Source: Flavobacteriaceae bacterium GSB9
GTDB lineage: Bacteria > Bacteroidota > Bacteroidia > Flavobacteriales > Flavobacteriaceae
Direction of reading: 5' to 3'
Assembly: GCA_022749295.1 (NCBI GenBank)
Contig: CP062007.1
Span: 1,736,001 to 1,800,000 of the forward strand
DNA: 64,000 nt
Below the pieces are notes generated by a model. That model was not told the DNA's origin and ran no database searches. It saw only the letters and a program-made list of their open reading frames with translations. This document shows positions 35,349 to 45,058 of this stretch, one piece after another (positions within the stretch are counted from its first letter, which is position 1; every line of letters starts with the position of its first letter). A program made the translations under genes and the position numbers.

Positions 35349-36053
35349 TTAGTTTAGTTGAAATGTTTTCTCTTCACTAAATCCATGATTGCCATCACCT
35401 GCGACGATTACTGTACCGTTATAAGTTATAGTATAGGAGCCACCACCATCGCCATAAGTATCGCCCATTACAATTTTATAGTTACCACTTTCCAAGCAAA
35501 GTGCTCTGCTTAATTCAGATTCTCCAGGATAAGGACCTCCTTCAAACAGTAAGACATCGTTAGCGTTATAGAGTTCCCAATACTGTTCTTCCGGAAAATC
35601 ATCAAAAGTTATATTTAAAATGGTTTCTGGATACGGGCAAATTTGCTTGATGTTTAAGGTTATCGGTTCTCCAATAAAGGCATCGGTTTCATCTGAAAAA
35701 GCCAGCACTAAAGTTTCACCATTTGGTCCGATATTTAAATCCGATACATTCACCGTAAAATTGCCCTCATTTACATTAGCAGGTACAGTTACTGAGGCAG
35801 GCACATTGTACGACGCAGGATCTGCTGTTGACAAATCGCTTAAAACCGAAATATTAAAGACGCGCTCAGTGTTAGAAACAGTAGTTGTATACACCTTGAT
35901 TTCGTTGGAATTGCTCCCCTCAATATCAACCCCAAAGTCATAAGAGGTAGTTTGAAAAGCCACATAATTAATCGTTTTTTGATTTTGATCTTCGTAATCG
36001 CAACTGTAAATACTTAGTACTATCGCGTATAAAAAAAGAATTTTTTTCATCAT
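35349..36053 (-). CDS. SusCD-associated lipoprotein, candidate surface glycan-binding protein
   Basis: A 234-residue lipoprotein (lipobox SIYSCD). The first half is a beta-rich domain (INYVAFQTTSYDFGVDIEGS, then PASVTVPANVNEGNFTVNV) like the DUF4843/Calx-beta-type domains of Bacteroidota surface lipoproteins. The second half (TFDDFPEEQYWELYNANDV, YKIVMGDTYGDGGG) looks like a small beta-sandwich. It is 23 bases after SusD in the same operon, the place where glycan-binding SusE/F-like proteins occur. Function is inferred from position. Two adjacent ATGs could start it. Confidence 0.68.
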   Translation of the reverse strand: MMKKILFLYAIVLSIYSCDYEDQNQKTINYVAFQTTSYDFGVDIEGSNSNEIKVYTTTVSNTERVFNISVLSDLSTADPASYNVPASVTVPANVNEGNFTVNVSDLNIGPNGETLVLAFSDETDAFIGEPITLNIKQICPYPETILNITFDDFPEEQYWELYNANDVLLFEGGPYPGESELSRALCLESGNYKIVMGDTYGDGGGSYTITYNGTVIVAGDGNHGFSEEKTFQLN

Positions 36054-36076
36054 CTGTAAGTTTTAATTAAAATCTG

Positions 36077-37546
36077 CTATTGATTAATGCTGTTGTCTAT
36101 ATTGGGATTGGCATCAATTTCAGACTGCGGAATAGTTAAATAGAACAACTCACTATCTGAAGGTACATCAATGGGTACACGGTGCACATCATCTCTAATA
36201 ATGGGGCGTCGTAAACGTTTAGCATCAAACCACTCTACCCCCAATTCGCCATAAAGTTCTTTACGGCGTTCCAATAAAATTTCGTTGAACAATGTATTTC
36301 CAGAACTGGAAGATTTAATAGCATTAGGGTCTCTATCTTTTTGCAATGCAAACAGTAAATCTATAGCAGCAGGTTCATTGCCCAAATGAAATTGCGCTTC
36401 AGCGTCAATAAGAACCATTTCTGATTTTCGCATAAACGGTACATCGGCAGAAAAAGTAAATTCAAATTTTGTACTAATAAATTCTCTATATGGTGTTGAA
36501 GATTGGTAAATGTTAGCAAACAATTTCCTGACATCAGTATCCGAAAAAGTTTCAACAAAATACTTGTTGATATATGTGGCTTGCTGTGATAGATTAAGGT
36601 GGTCCATCATGACATGAGGACACAGCCAATAAAAGTTTGTCTCGTTGGCACCATCCTGAAACATGCCCCACAGCCAATCTTGACCGGAAAGTTCGTCAAA
36701 TCCTGTACCCCAGTTTGTTGATACCACGGCCGCATTCGCATCACCTCCGTAAGCTGCTTTTGCAGCTGATGAAGCTAAGGCCCAATCGTCTTGTGTAACC
36801 AAAAGTACCCTGGCCAAAAATCCGTTGGCCACAGCTTTATTGATGTAACTTTTGCCGAGACGCTCTTCTGGTAAATCGGGAATGGCAGATTTTAAATCGG
36901 ACAATATCAAATTGTAAACTTCACTTAGCGAACTAGGCGGATTTCCAATGGAAGCACCAGTAGCTGGTTGGGTATATATTGGTATTCTTGCAACACTCTT
37001 ATCGTTGTTGTAATTGGGAGCAAACTCCAACGCTAACTGGAAATAGTGGAATGCCCTAATAGCCTTTCCTATAGCAACGAATTCCTTTTTGGTCATTTCA
37101 TCTAAATCCGGACTGTTTTCAACACCATTAATTAAGATATTGGCATAATTGATAAATTCGTAATTAAAGGTCCAAGTAAAACTGGTTCTTCTATAAGTTG
37201 GCGCCCTATTTTCGTGGGCATAATCGAAAAGAAACCAGTTTGGCGCCTGTATTAAATCATTACCTTTTATAGTTCTTGCAAAATACATGGCATAAAGCCC
37301 TCCTGTATCAGTATCTGACGTATTGCCATTAGGTAGGTCATCATCGGTTAAATCATCATCCCATTGCCCCTTGTATCTGGCATAAATTCCAGACACAAAG
37401 GATTGCACAATTTCCCTATTTGAAAACACGACCGACTCTGGAAGCCCTGATGTGTTTTGTGGTTCATCTAAAAATTCTTCGGAACAGCCTGAAAAAGTCA
37501 AAGCAGACAAAAGTATCAATATGTTAAAGTATATATGTCGTTTCAT
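36077..37546 (-). CDS. SusD/RagB-family outer-membrane lipoprotein
   Basis: Cell-surface glycan (or peptide) binding lid of a SusCD uptake complex. The 489-residue protein starts MKRHIYFNILILLSALTFSG and has the lipobox FSGCSE. The SusD-like start EEFLDEPQNTSGLPES is followed by TPR-type helices, with the C-terminal RRKELYGELGVEWFDAKRL signature (ERRxEL..EG.RW.DLxR). Reading upstream to 37555 would require a TTG. It lies 18 bases after SusC, as usual. Confidence 0.93.
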   Translation of the reverse strand: MKRHIYFNILILLSALTFSGCSEEFLDEPQNTSGLPESVVFSNREIVQSFVSGIYARYKGQWDDDLTDDDLPNGNTSDTDTGGLYAMYFARTIKGNDLIQAPNWFLFDYAHENRAPTYRRTSFTWTFNYEFINYANILINGVENSPDLDEMTKKEFVAIGKAIRAFHYFQLALEFAPNYNNDKSVARIPIYTQPATGASIGNPPSSLSEVYNLILSDLKSAIPDLPEERLGKSYINKAVANGFLARVLLVTQDDWALASSAAKAAYGGDANAAVVSTNWGTGFDELSGQDWLWGMFQDGANETNFYWLCPHVMMDHLNLSQQATYINKYFVETFSDTDVRKLFANIYQSSTPYREFISTKFEFTFSADVPFMRKSEMVLIDAEAQFHLGNEPAAIDLLFALQKDRDPNAIKSSSSGNTLFNEILLERRKELYGELGVEWFDAKRLRRPIIRDDVHRVPIDVPSDSELFYLTIPQSEIDANPNIDNSINQ

Positions 37547-37564
37547 TTCTTTCAATTTTTAATA

Positions 37565-40500
37565 TTAAAACTCTAAAAGGATACCAGATGTAATGGTTCT
37601 TGATAATGGCGATCTATTGTTAGCTACACCATTAAATGCCTGTTCTGAATCAATGCCCTTGTGCGATTGCCATGTAAAAAAATTATCGGCCTGAAGAAAC
37701 AGCCTAAACTTACTCAGCCCAATGTGTTCTATAGTGGTTTGTGGCAAATTATAGCCGAGGGTTAAACTTTTTAACCTGACATAATCGTTTTTATATAAAA
37801 AGCGTGTAGATCTTGAGGCATGATCGTTATTGCTAGCCAATAACAACGGAAAGTTTGTTATATCACCGGGATTTTTCCAAGCATTGAAGTTATCGGGATG
37901 CGCACTTCCTCCAGGATTTTCAAAAGGATTTATAAGTCGTGAATAATCACTATCCAACAAATAGGCACCGAAACTAAAATTGAAAAGTACATTTAAATCG
38001 AACTGTTTATATTTTATAAACGACGTAAAACCCCCTTCAATATCTGGTAGCGAGGATTTTCCTTGGTCGTAACGCATAGCATCATCATAGTTTTTAGTTA
38101 CCACTTTGTCTACTACATTGCCTTCATCGTCTTCTACATCCATAAACCACATTCCTCTGCCATCAGCAGGATCTACGCCTGCCCATTCACGAATAAAAAA
38201 ATCAAAAATGGAACCGCCAACAATGTAGCGTTTTGAACCACTTAAAATTTCGTCTTGCGGCAATTTAGTCCATTGATTTTTATTTAATGAAAAATTGATT
38301 CCTGTGGTCCATGTAAAATCATCTCGGCTAATATTAAGAGAGCGCAAGGAAACCTCCCACCCGTAATTTTTAATCGATCCAATATTGGTAACAATTTTAT
38401 TAACGCCAAGTGAGCGCGGTAAAGGTTTATCCAAAATTAAATCGACAGATTCTTTGTTATAATATTCAACTGTACCAGAAATTAAGCCATTTAACAATTC
38501 AAAATCGGCTCCTACATTAAATGATTCCACTTTTTCCCATCTCAGGTTGGCATCCGAAACCCCCTCGAGCAGAATACCCGAATTACCTTCGTTTACAAAT
38601 CCGGTTTGAAATACCGATTGGTAAGGAAAAAGACTTGTGGTTCTATTATTACCCAACTCACCGTAAGAAACACGAAGTTTTAAATAAGAAAGTGTATTGC
38701 TATCGCTTAAAAAATTTTCTTTTGTAGCCACCCAACTGGCGCCACCAGCTAAGAAATTACCCCAGCGCGTCCCTTTATTAAAACGGGCAGAGCCATCGCG
38801 CCTAAAAGAAAACTCGGCGTAATATTTTTGGTTGAAATTATAATTGGCACGTCCTAAATAACTGTTGATACGTGAAGTGATAACATTGCCTCCCACGCCT
38901 TCGGGTAAAGTGCTGCTGTCAAGGTTTTCTACACCAGGTAGAAACCCAGTACCCTGAGCCAGCACATCGTCTTGTGTGTTGGTATATGCTTCGGTTAAAG
39001 CATCAATTGACACATTATGTTTACCAAAATTTTTGCTGTAATTTAATGATTGAACCGCATTAAGGGTAGTCGTTAAATTGCGTTCTTGAGACACCCTACC
39101 CTGCACATTTGATGCCGAACCAATTTTGTCGTCATCAAAACTATATGAATCGAAAAGATAATTTTCAAAACTTAAACGCGATTTAAAAGTTAGGTTTTTA
39201 GTAATGTTTAATTCGGCAAAAGCATTGGCCAGATAATTGCTTCGCACCCGCCGTTCTCTCCCTAAAATTAAACTTGCCAATAAATTTTCTCCGCTGTAAA
39301 CAGGACGCGAACTATTTACGGCCTGCCCTGTTACCAAACCATTTCCTAAGTCAAATATCCTATCGCCTGCACCATCTAAAATTAGATTTCCGTTTGCATC
39401 TCTAGCATAAATAGGATAAATGCTCGACAAACCATATATCCAGGAAATAGCCTGTGTAGTACTACCACTAGTTTGATCGGGATTGTTTGATGATGAACGT
39501 GAAAAACTTGAATTGAGGCCAACTTTTAACCAATGGTTTACTTGGGTTTCTAAATTTAATCTTGAAGATATCCTTTCAAAATCTGATGGTCTTACCGGGC
39601 CTTCTTCATTTAAATAATCCAACGACATGAAATATCTGGTTTTTTCGCTTCCACCAGACAAACTTAAGTTATGGTTCACCCTCAAGTAATCTTCTTTAAT
39701 GACTTCGTCTTCCCAGATAGAATTCCATAATAAATTTGCTCCGGCTACCAAATTGCCATTAACATCAATAGGGTTTGATACACTGTACGGATTGTAACCT
39801 AAATAATCAATTAAGCCGTTAGTTGCATTTTGTGCGGCATCGTTTGCTGACAAACCATTTTCATATTGGCTTGTATTTTTTAATGCCTGCCAAGTAAGCT
39901 TCAAATAATCTTCTGGACCAGTTAGATCATGTATACCTGTTGTTGGGTTTGAAATTCCTATTTGTGACCTCAAGGTTATTTTGGGAGCAGAATTGATATG
40001 CCCTTTTTTTGTCGTGATAAGGATAACACCTCCTGATGCCCTTGAGCCATACAATGCTGATGACGAGGCATCTTTTAACACAGAGACCGATTCAATTTGA
40101 TCTTGGCTAATAGTATTCAGATTACCATTAAATGGTGCGCCATCAACCACAATTAGTGGCCCACGTGCCAAACTCTCGCTTGAAATCCCCCGAATTCTTA
40201 TAGTTGGATTGCTACCTGGTTGTCCACCCGCCGTTAACAAACTAACACCAGGTACCGCGCCCTGTATAGCACGCAATGGCGAAGTTACTTGTTGTGTTTC
40301 AATAGTTGAACTAGACACAACGCCCACGGAGCCTACTATAGACTCTCGAGTTTGTGCGCCATAGGCCACAACTACAACTTCTTCTAAGGCCATCGTATCT
40401 TCATGTAAAGTGACATTAATTTGATTGGAACTACCAACCATAACCTCATATGTTATATACCCCACATAACTATAAACAAGTACATCGTTTGGGCTTACAG

Positions 40501-40690
40501 TTAATTTGTAGTTACCATCAAAATCGGTTGATGTGCCAACGGTTGTTTTTTTAATTATTACTGTAGCTCCGGGAAGCGGCAAGTTATTTTTATCGACAAC
40601 ATGTCCTGAAATAGTTTTTTGCTGTGCGAAAGATTTTATTGCACACAACAGCGCAAAAACTATTACTAAGTAGTAGTTCTTTAAATTCAT
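37565..40690 (-). CDS. SusC/RagA-family TonB-linked outer-membrane transporter
   Basis: A 1041-residue beta-barrel transporter. The signal peptide ends at SFAQ. A carboxypeptidase-regulatory-like domain (TISGHVVDKNNLPLPGATVI) is followed by the SusC signature LEEVVVVAYGAQTRESIVGS. The plug domain has PTIRIRGISSESLARGPLIV and ISQDQIESVSVLKDASSSAL with YGSRASGGVILITTKKG. The barrel ends in an aromatic-containing strand (TSGILLEF). It imports oligomers captured by SusD, driven by TonB. No glycoside hydrolase is within the operon, so the substrate is open. Confidence 0.95.
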   Translation of the reverse strand: MNLKNYYLVIVFALLCAIKSFAQQKTISGHVVDKNNLPLPGATVIIKKTTVGTSTDFDGNYKLTVSPNDVLVYSYVGYITYEVMVGSSNQINVTLHEDTMALEEVVVVAYGAQTRESIVGSVGVVSSSTIETQQVTSPLRAIQGAVPGVSLLTAGGQPGSNPTIRIRGISSESLARGPLIVVDGAPFNGNLNTISQDQIESVSVLKDASSSALYGSRASGGVILITTKKGHINSAPKITLRSQIGISNPTTGIHDLTGPEDYLKLTWQALKNTSQYENGLSANDAAQNATNGLIDYLGYNPYSVSNPIDVNGNLVAGANLLWNSIWEDEVIKEDYLRVNHNLSLSGGSEKTRYFMSLDYLNEEGPVRPSDFERISSRLNLETQVNHWLKVGLNSSFSRSSSNNPDQTSGSTTQAISWIYGLSSIYPIYARDANGNLILDGAGDRIFDLGNGLVTGQAVNSSRPVYSGENLLASLILGRERRVRSNYLANAFAELNITKNLTFKSRLSFENYLFDSYSFDDDKIGSASNVQGRVSQERNLTTTLNAVQSLNYSKNFGKHNVSIDALTEAYTNTQDDVLAQGTGFLPGVENLDSSTLPEGVGGNVITSRINSYLGRANYNFNQKYYAEFSFRRDGSARFNKGTRWGNFLAGGASWVATKENFLSDSNTLSYLKLRVSYGELGNNRTTSLFPYQSVFQTGFVNEGNSGILLEGVSDANLRWEKVESFNVGADFELLNGLISGTVEYYNKESVDLILDKPLPRSLGVNKIVTNIGSIKNYGWEVSLRSLNISRDDFTWTTGINFSLNKNQWTKLPQDEILSGSKRYIVGGSIFDFFIREWAGVDPADGRGMWFMDVEDDEGNVVDKVVTKNYDDAMRYDQGKSSLPDIEGGFTSFIKYKQFDLNVLFNFSFGAYLLDSDYSRLINPFENPGGSAHPDNFNAWKNPGDITNFPLLLASNNDHASRSTRFLYKNDYVRLKSLTLGYNLPQTTIEHIGLSKFRLFLQADNFFTWQSHKGIDSEQAFNGVANNRSPLSRTITSGILLEF

Positions 40691-40899
40691 AAAAATATGT
40701 TTTGAGTTAGTCCATGCAACTTGAAGAAAGGAAGGTGGTAAAGATTTTTTTCAAGTGACTAATTCAAAAAAATTATACGTGACAAAAATGAAATCAAAGT
40801 TTAGAGAAATCATAATTGTATTTAGTAAAGCTCTTTTTAAACCACCATTCCTTTTTCAGTTTGCTTGAAGTAAAAAAAGAGATTTTAACAACTATTTGC

Positions 40900-40941
40900 G
40901 GTAAACCCTATAATAGTTTACCCTTCCGAATATAGTTTACC
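40900..40941. repeat. GGTAAAC / GTTTACC repeats between susC and its regulator
   Basis: GGTAAAC (40900-40906) and GTTTACC (40916-40922) form a 7-bp inverted repeat. A second GTTTACC (40935-40941) follows 19 bases after the previous one, running into the regulator stop codon. Spacing near two helical turns suggests a protein-binding site, perhaps for the AraC-type regulator, about 210 bases upstream of the susC start. The remaining AT-rich bases from 40691 to 40899 show no clear promoter. Confidence 0.4.
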
Positions 40942-42457
40942 TGATATTTACCTTTACGGTTTGCTTTTTTTTGGAATTGATGAACTCTGATGGTGTAAGT
41001 TCCATTTCCTTTTTAAAAGCTTTATTGAAGGTGACCTTGTTATTATAGCCAACTTCGTAAGCCACATCAATAATATTTAGGTTTCCATTTACATCTAGAA
41101 TAAATAAATTAACAGCTTCCTGAATTCTGAATTTATTGATAAGCTCGAAAAAATTCATATTGAAGTTTTCATTTATAATTTGTGAAGTATTATGGCGCGT
41201 CGTGTTTAGCTTGTCGGCCAGTATTTCGAGGCTAATATTGTTTTCCTTATACACTTTTTCTTCAACCATAAGCTTAATTAAGTTTTCGCTTAACTCTTTT
41301 GAAAGCCCATCTGTAAGTCCAGACTTTTGATATTTTTCAGGAAAGAGTTTGCCTTTAAGCAGGGCAATTTCATTATCAAAAATACTGGGTTGCACATAGG
41401 CCATGTAAGCAATATATATTATCATTACAGACATTACACCAATTTGAACATGGTAGATAAAACTAGAAACAGACCCCAAGGCCCCAAAAACCGAAATACC
41501 ATAAAGTAAATACGATAATACATAGACTATATGTATTTTATAAACATAGCGTTTCCAACGGTTTTTTTGCAGAACTTTTGTGTCGGAAGTATCCTTATCG
41601 GTATTTGATTTGAGCAATTTTCCCGTGAAATAAACATAAGCCAAAAGCGAAACGATTTTTGTAACAAAAACAACAATATCGTAGGTTTTATAAGTAGCAT
41701 GAATGCCCAGCATCATTCTCACTTTTTCGGAGGACGTTGCCATGTAAACCGGCGACAGAAATAGCAACAATAGTATTGTTGGCAAAAAATGGAGGATATA
41801 TTTAGTCTTAAATTGAAACTTTTCGGTAACACTTTTAAAATAAAAATACAACAATGGGCCATACAAAAGTGCAGCAGCAGCCGACATGCGATAGGTAAAA
41901 GCAAATTGATATTGAATATTAGTCATGTACAGCACAAACTCCAAAACAAATAAGGAGTGTGCCCCAACAAAACCAGCGATAAAAAATTTCGCAAAAGTAT
42001 TGGCCTTTTTTGTAAAGTTTATGGTTATCATAAAGAAAAAACCAATAAGTGCCACGTAAAAATATATAAACGCCAAGACATCTACATTAGTAATATACTT
42101 ATCTTTTAGCTTCTTGTAAGATACCGTTCCAGAAATATTTTCATAAACACCATTGTTTAATATTGAAAAATCTAAAGTGTTATCAATATATTTTTTAGTG
42201 TAGCTATAGGCATCCTCAGGTTGTTCTAACTCGGCATTGAGCAAAGCCAAATCTTTAAAAATGTTAAGTGAATCTTTACTGCCTTCTATTAGCGCTTCTT
42301 CATATAAAACCAACAAATCGAGCTTGGTCATGTCATGACTCATATTTTTTTCGTGTATCAAGCTATCGATTTGATACAATGATGGTGTGGCCGAAAAGCC
42401 ATTAAAAATGACCACCAGACTGAAGACCACAAACAATATTTTTGGTCTAGAAAACAT
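40937..42457 (-). CDS. Membrane-bound AraC-family transcriptional regulator
   Basis: A 506-residue protein. The signal-like start (LFVVFSLVVIFNGFSATPS) and about 100 residues outside the membrane are followed by seven hydrophobic helices between roughly 125 and 360 (first VDVLAFIYFYVALIGFFFMI). A C-terminal AraC/XylS double helix-turn-helix occupies about 405-500: ISLEILADKLNTTRHNTSQI, then NIIDVAYEVGYNNKVTFNKA with the closing FKKEMELTPSEF. It probably senses an external or membrane signal and acts on the susC operon that follows on the same strand. Target and ligand are inferred from position only. Confidence 0.85.
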   Translation of the reverse strand: MFSRPKILFVVFSLVVIFNGFSATPSLYQIDSLIHEKNMSHDMTKLDLLVLYEEALIEGSKDSLNIFKDLALLNAELEQPEDAYSYTKKYIDNTLDFSILNNGVYENISGTVSYKKLKDKYITNVDVLAFIYFYVALIGFFFMITINFTKKANTFAKFFIAGFVGAHSLFVLEFVLYMTNIQYQFAFTYRMSAAAALLYGPLLYFYFKSVTEKFQFKTKYILHFLPTILLLLFLSPVYMATSSEKVRMMLGIHATYKTYDIVVFVTKIVSLLAYVYFTGKLLKSNTDKDTSDTKVLQKNRWKRYVYKIHIVYVLSYLLYGISVFGALGSVSSFIYHVQIGVMSVMIIYIAYMAYVQPSIFDNEIALLKGKLFPEKYQKSGLTDGLSKELSENLIKLMVEEKVYKENNISLEILADKLNTTRHNTSQIINENFNMNFFELINKFRIQEAVNLFILDVNGNLNIIDVAYEVGYNNKVTFNKAFKKEMELTPSEFINSKKKQTVKVNIR

Positions 42458-42604
42458 GAGTTAACAATTAAATACTAGTTTAAATATATAGCATGACACA
42501 ACTTATGTTGAAAATTATTAATTAAGTCGTTTTTTACTCTTAAAAGTTTCTTAAAAAGGTAATAGCCGATAATCTTTTACCTTGTTTAACGCAATAATGG
42601 GGTA

Positions 42605-42638
42605 CAAAAAAAGCCATTCTAAAAATTAGAATGGCTTT
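42605..42638 (-). terminator. Terminator of the DegT-galE transcript
   Basis: A 13-bp perfect stem (AAAGCCATTCTAA with TTAGAATGGCTTT, loop AAA), followed on the minus strand by seven T. It sits about 25 bases after the galE stop. Confidence 0.85.
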
Positions 42639-42661
42639 GAACATTTAAAAAAATTAATGTT

Positions 42662-43687
42662 TCATTCTTTACCCCTAACTGCTTTTTCCCACTTCCATGC
42701 CGAACGCATGGCGTCATCAAGGGTTAATTTGGTTTTCCAGCCTAGTTCTTCGTTGGCCTTTTTGGTATCGGCATAAGCTGAAATGATATCACCTTCGCGT
42801 CTGCCAACAATTTTATAGTTAAGCTTTTCACCAGAAACTTTTTCGAAAGATTTAACCACTTCGAGCACAGAACTTCCTTTTCCCGTACCTAGGTTAAAGG
42901 TTTCGTAATTGGCTTTGTTTTTATTTTCTAATAAACGCTGCAAAGCCACAACATGTGCTTTTGCCAAATCGACCACATGAATGTAATCGCGAATGCATGT
43001 TCCGTCTGGCGTTGGGTAATCATCTCCAAAAACCGAGAGCTGCTCACGAATACCAATGGCGGTTTGCGTAATAAAGGGTACCAGGTTTTGTGGAACACCA
43101 ATGGGCAATTCTCCTATTTCAGCAGATTCGTGAGCTCCAACTGGATTAAAATAACGCAGCGCAATAGCTTTTAAGTTTGGGGTTACCTTGCAGGTGTCTC
43201 TAATAATTTCCTCTCCTATTTGCTTGGTGTTTCCGTATGGCGATTCAGCTTGTTTTACCGGGGCATTTTCGGTAATTGGCAATTCATCTGCTTGCCCATA
43301 AACCGTACACGAAGAACTAAAAATAAAACTGGCTTCCGGAAGTTTTTTTAATTCCTTTAATATATAAACCAATGTACCAATATTGTTCTCATAATACAAA
43401 AGTGGTTCTTGAACACTCTCACCAACAGCTTTACTTGCAGCAAAATGGATAACACCTTTTACATCGTTATGTTTTGCAAAAAAAGCTTCTACTTTAGACT
43501 TGTCTTTTAAATCTAATTTTTCAAAAACAGGTTTTTTACCCGTAATTGCAGTTATACCTTCCAATACATTTTCAGAAGAATTAGATAAATCGTCAATAAT
43601 AACAACGTTGTAACCTTCGTTTTGCAATTCTACAACGGTATGCGACCCTATAAAACCAAGTCCGCCAGTAACTAATATTTTATCCAT
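42662..43687 (-). CDS. galE: UDP-glucose 4-epimerase
   Basis: NAD-dependent interconversion of UDP-glucose and UDP-galactose (or the GlcNAc/GalNAc pair). The 341-residue extended SDR begins MDKILVTGGLGFIGSHTVVE (GxxGxxG). It has FIFSSSCTVYGQADELPITE, with YGNTKQIGEE carrying the catalytic Tyr and Lys, and CIRDYIHVVDLAKAH. It overlaps the preceding aminotransferase by 8 bases, indicating translational coupling, and ends at a strong terminator. The context is sugar nucleotide supply for cell-surface polysaccharide. Confidence 0.95.
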   Translation of the reverse strand: MDKILVTGGLGFIGSHTVVELQNEGYNVVIIDDLSNSSENVLEGITAITGKKPVFEKLDLKDKSKVEAFFAKHNDVKGVIHFAASKAVGESVQEPLLYYENNIGTLVYILKELKKLPEASFIFSSSCTVYGQADELPITENAPVKQAESPYGNTKQIGEEIIRDTCKVTPNLKAIALRYFNPVGAHESAEIGELPIGVPQNLVPFITQTAIGIREQLSVFGDDYPTPDGTCIRDYIHVVDLAKAHVVALQRLLENKNKANYETFNLGTGKGSSVLEVVKSFEKVSGEKLNYKIVGRREGDIISAYADTKKANEELGWKTKLTLDDAMRSAWKWEKAVRGKE

Positions 43688-44834
43688 TTATAAACTGTGT
43701 TATGGTTGAAGTAATGTATTCAATTTGCTCGTCATCCAACTCGGTATGCATAGGCAATGAAATAACTTCTTTCACCAACTGATTTGTTACCGAAAAATCA
43801 GATTCATTATATCTTTCGTCTGTATAAGCTTTTTGTCTGTGAAGCGGTATAGGGTAATACACGCCACAAGGAATCTCATTTTCATTTAAATGCTTCACCA
43901 AATCATCCCTGTCTATTCCTTGAATTCTTAAAGTATATTGATGAAACACATGGCAATCGCAAGTTTCACAAATACCGTCACAGCCATTTACTGTTTTAGG
44001 TGTAATTATATTTTCAAAAGTTTTGAAAGCTTCACTATACTTTTTGGCCGCTTCTCGTCTACATGCATTATAACGATCTAAATTGGGTAGTTTGGCACTC
44101 AACACAGCAGCTTGAATACTATCCAACCTTGAGTTTACACCAACCACATCGTGATGATAACGCTCGTACATACCATGGTTTACAATACCTCTAATGGTAT
44201 GCGCCAAATCGTCGTTGTTGGTGAAAATAGCACCACCATCGCCATAGCATCCTAGATTTTTTGAAGGAAAAAAAGAAGTTGCCCCTACATCTCCAATGGT
44301 TCCAGCTTTTACTTTTTTGCCGTTTTTATAAGTGTAGTTTGCCCCAATAGCTTGCGCATTATCTTCTATAACATACAAATTATGTGCTTCGGCAATTTCC
44401 ATAATCGCTTCCATATTGGCACACTGCCCAAATAAATGCACAGGAACAATCGCTTTGGTTTTTGGCGTTATAGCCTTTTTTATGGCTTCGATGTTGATAT
44501 TGAAATCGTCTTCGTTAACATCTACCAAAACAGGTGTTAATTGCAATAGTGCAATAACCTCAACCGTCGCAGCAAAAGTAAAATCGGCCGTTATCACCTC
44601 ATCCCCAGGCTTTAGCCCAAGTCCCATCATCGCTATTTGGAGCGCATCAGTTCCGTTGGCACAAGGAATAACGTGCTTGACATCGAGATAATGCTCTAAT
44701 TCCTTTTGAAAATCGTGAACCTTAGGCCCATTTATAAATGCGGTAGTTTCAAAAACCTCTTGTATAGAAGGATCAACAACATCTTTTATGCCGTTATACT
44801 GACCTTTAAGGTCAACCATTTGAATTTTTTTCAT
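43680..44834 (-). CDS. DegT/DnrJ/EryC1/StrS-family sugar aminotransferase
   Basis: PLP-dependent transamination of a nucleotide-linked keto-sugar. The 384-residue protein from the ATG at 44834 has the PLP-lysine segment GATSFFPSKNLGCYGDGGAI. It also has VIPCANGTDALQIAMMGLGL and EDNAQAIGANY, and GVNSRLDSIQAAVLSAKL for the dimer site. A Cys-rich insertion (GCDGICETCDCHVFHQYTLR) is unusual and could bind a metal. The closest family feel is the WbpE/ArnB-like group. The three-base-longer frame would need a TTG start. It is coupled to galE. Confidence 0.9.
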   Translation of the reverse strand: MKKIQMVDLKGQYNGIKDVVDPSIQEVFETTAFINGPKVHDFQKELEHYLDVKHVIPCANGTDALQIAMMGLGLKPGDEVITADFTFAATVEVIALLQLTPVLVDVNEDDFNINIEAIKKAITPKTKAIVPVHLFGQCANMEAIMEIAEAHNLYVIEDNAQAIGANYTYKNGKKVKAGTIGDVGATSFFPSKNLGCYGDGGAIFTNNDDLAHTIRGIVNHGMYERYHHDVVGVNSRLDSIQAAVLSAKLPNLDRYNACRREAAKKYSEAFKTFENIITPKTVNGCDGICETCDCHVFHQYTLRIQGIDRDDLVKHLNENEIPCGVYYPIPLHRQKAYTDERYNESDFSVTNQLVKEVISLPMHTELDDEQIEYITSTITQFING

Positions 44835-45058
44835 CAAAAAAAATGTTAGTACTTTCAGTAAAAACCCGAAAGCTTTTTTAAAGTAAATCCTAGCGGATTA
44901 ACAGAATTCAAAACTACAAAAATCATTAACGCTATACAATCAAACAAACTCGAATATTTAATTGAAAAACAGTATTAATGAAAGTGATAGCTGTTTTTTA
45001 AATTTTATAAAACCCATTTTCTCAAAGAAACGTATTTTAGCCACAAATAACGATTGTT

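Noticed and set aside
40691-40899. Clear -33/-7 promoter for susC
   Set aside because: Several T-rich stretches, but no TAnnTTTG with correctly spaced TTG could be supported.
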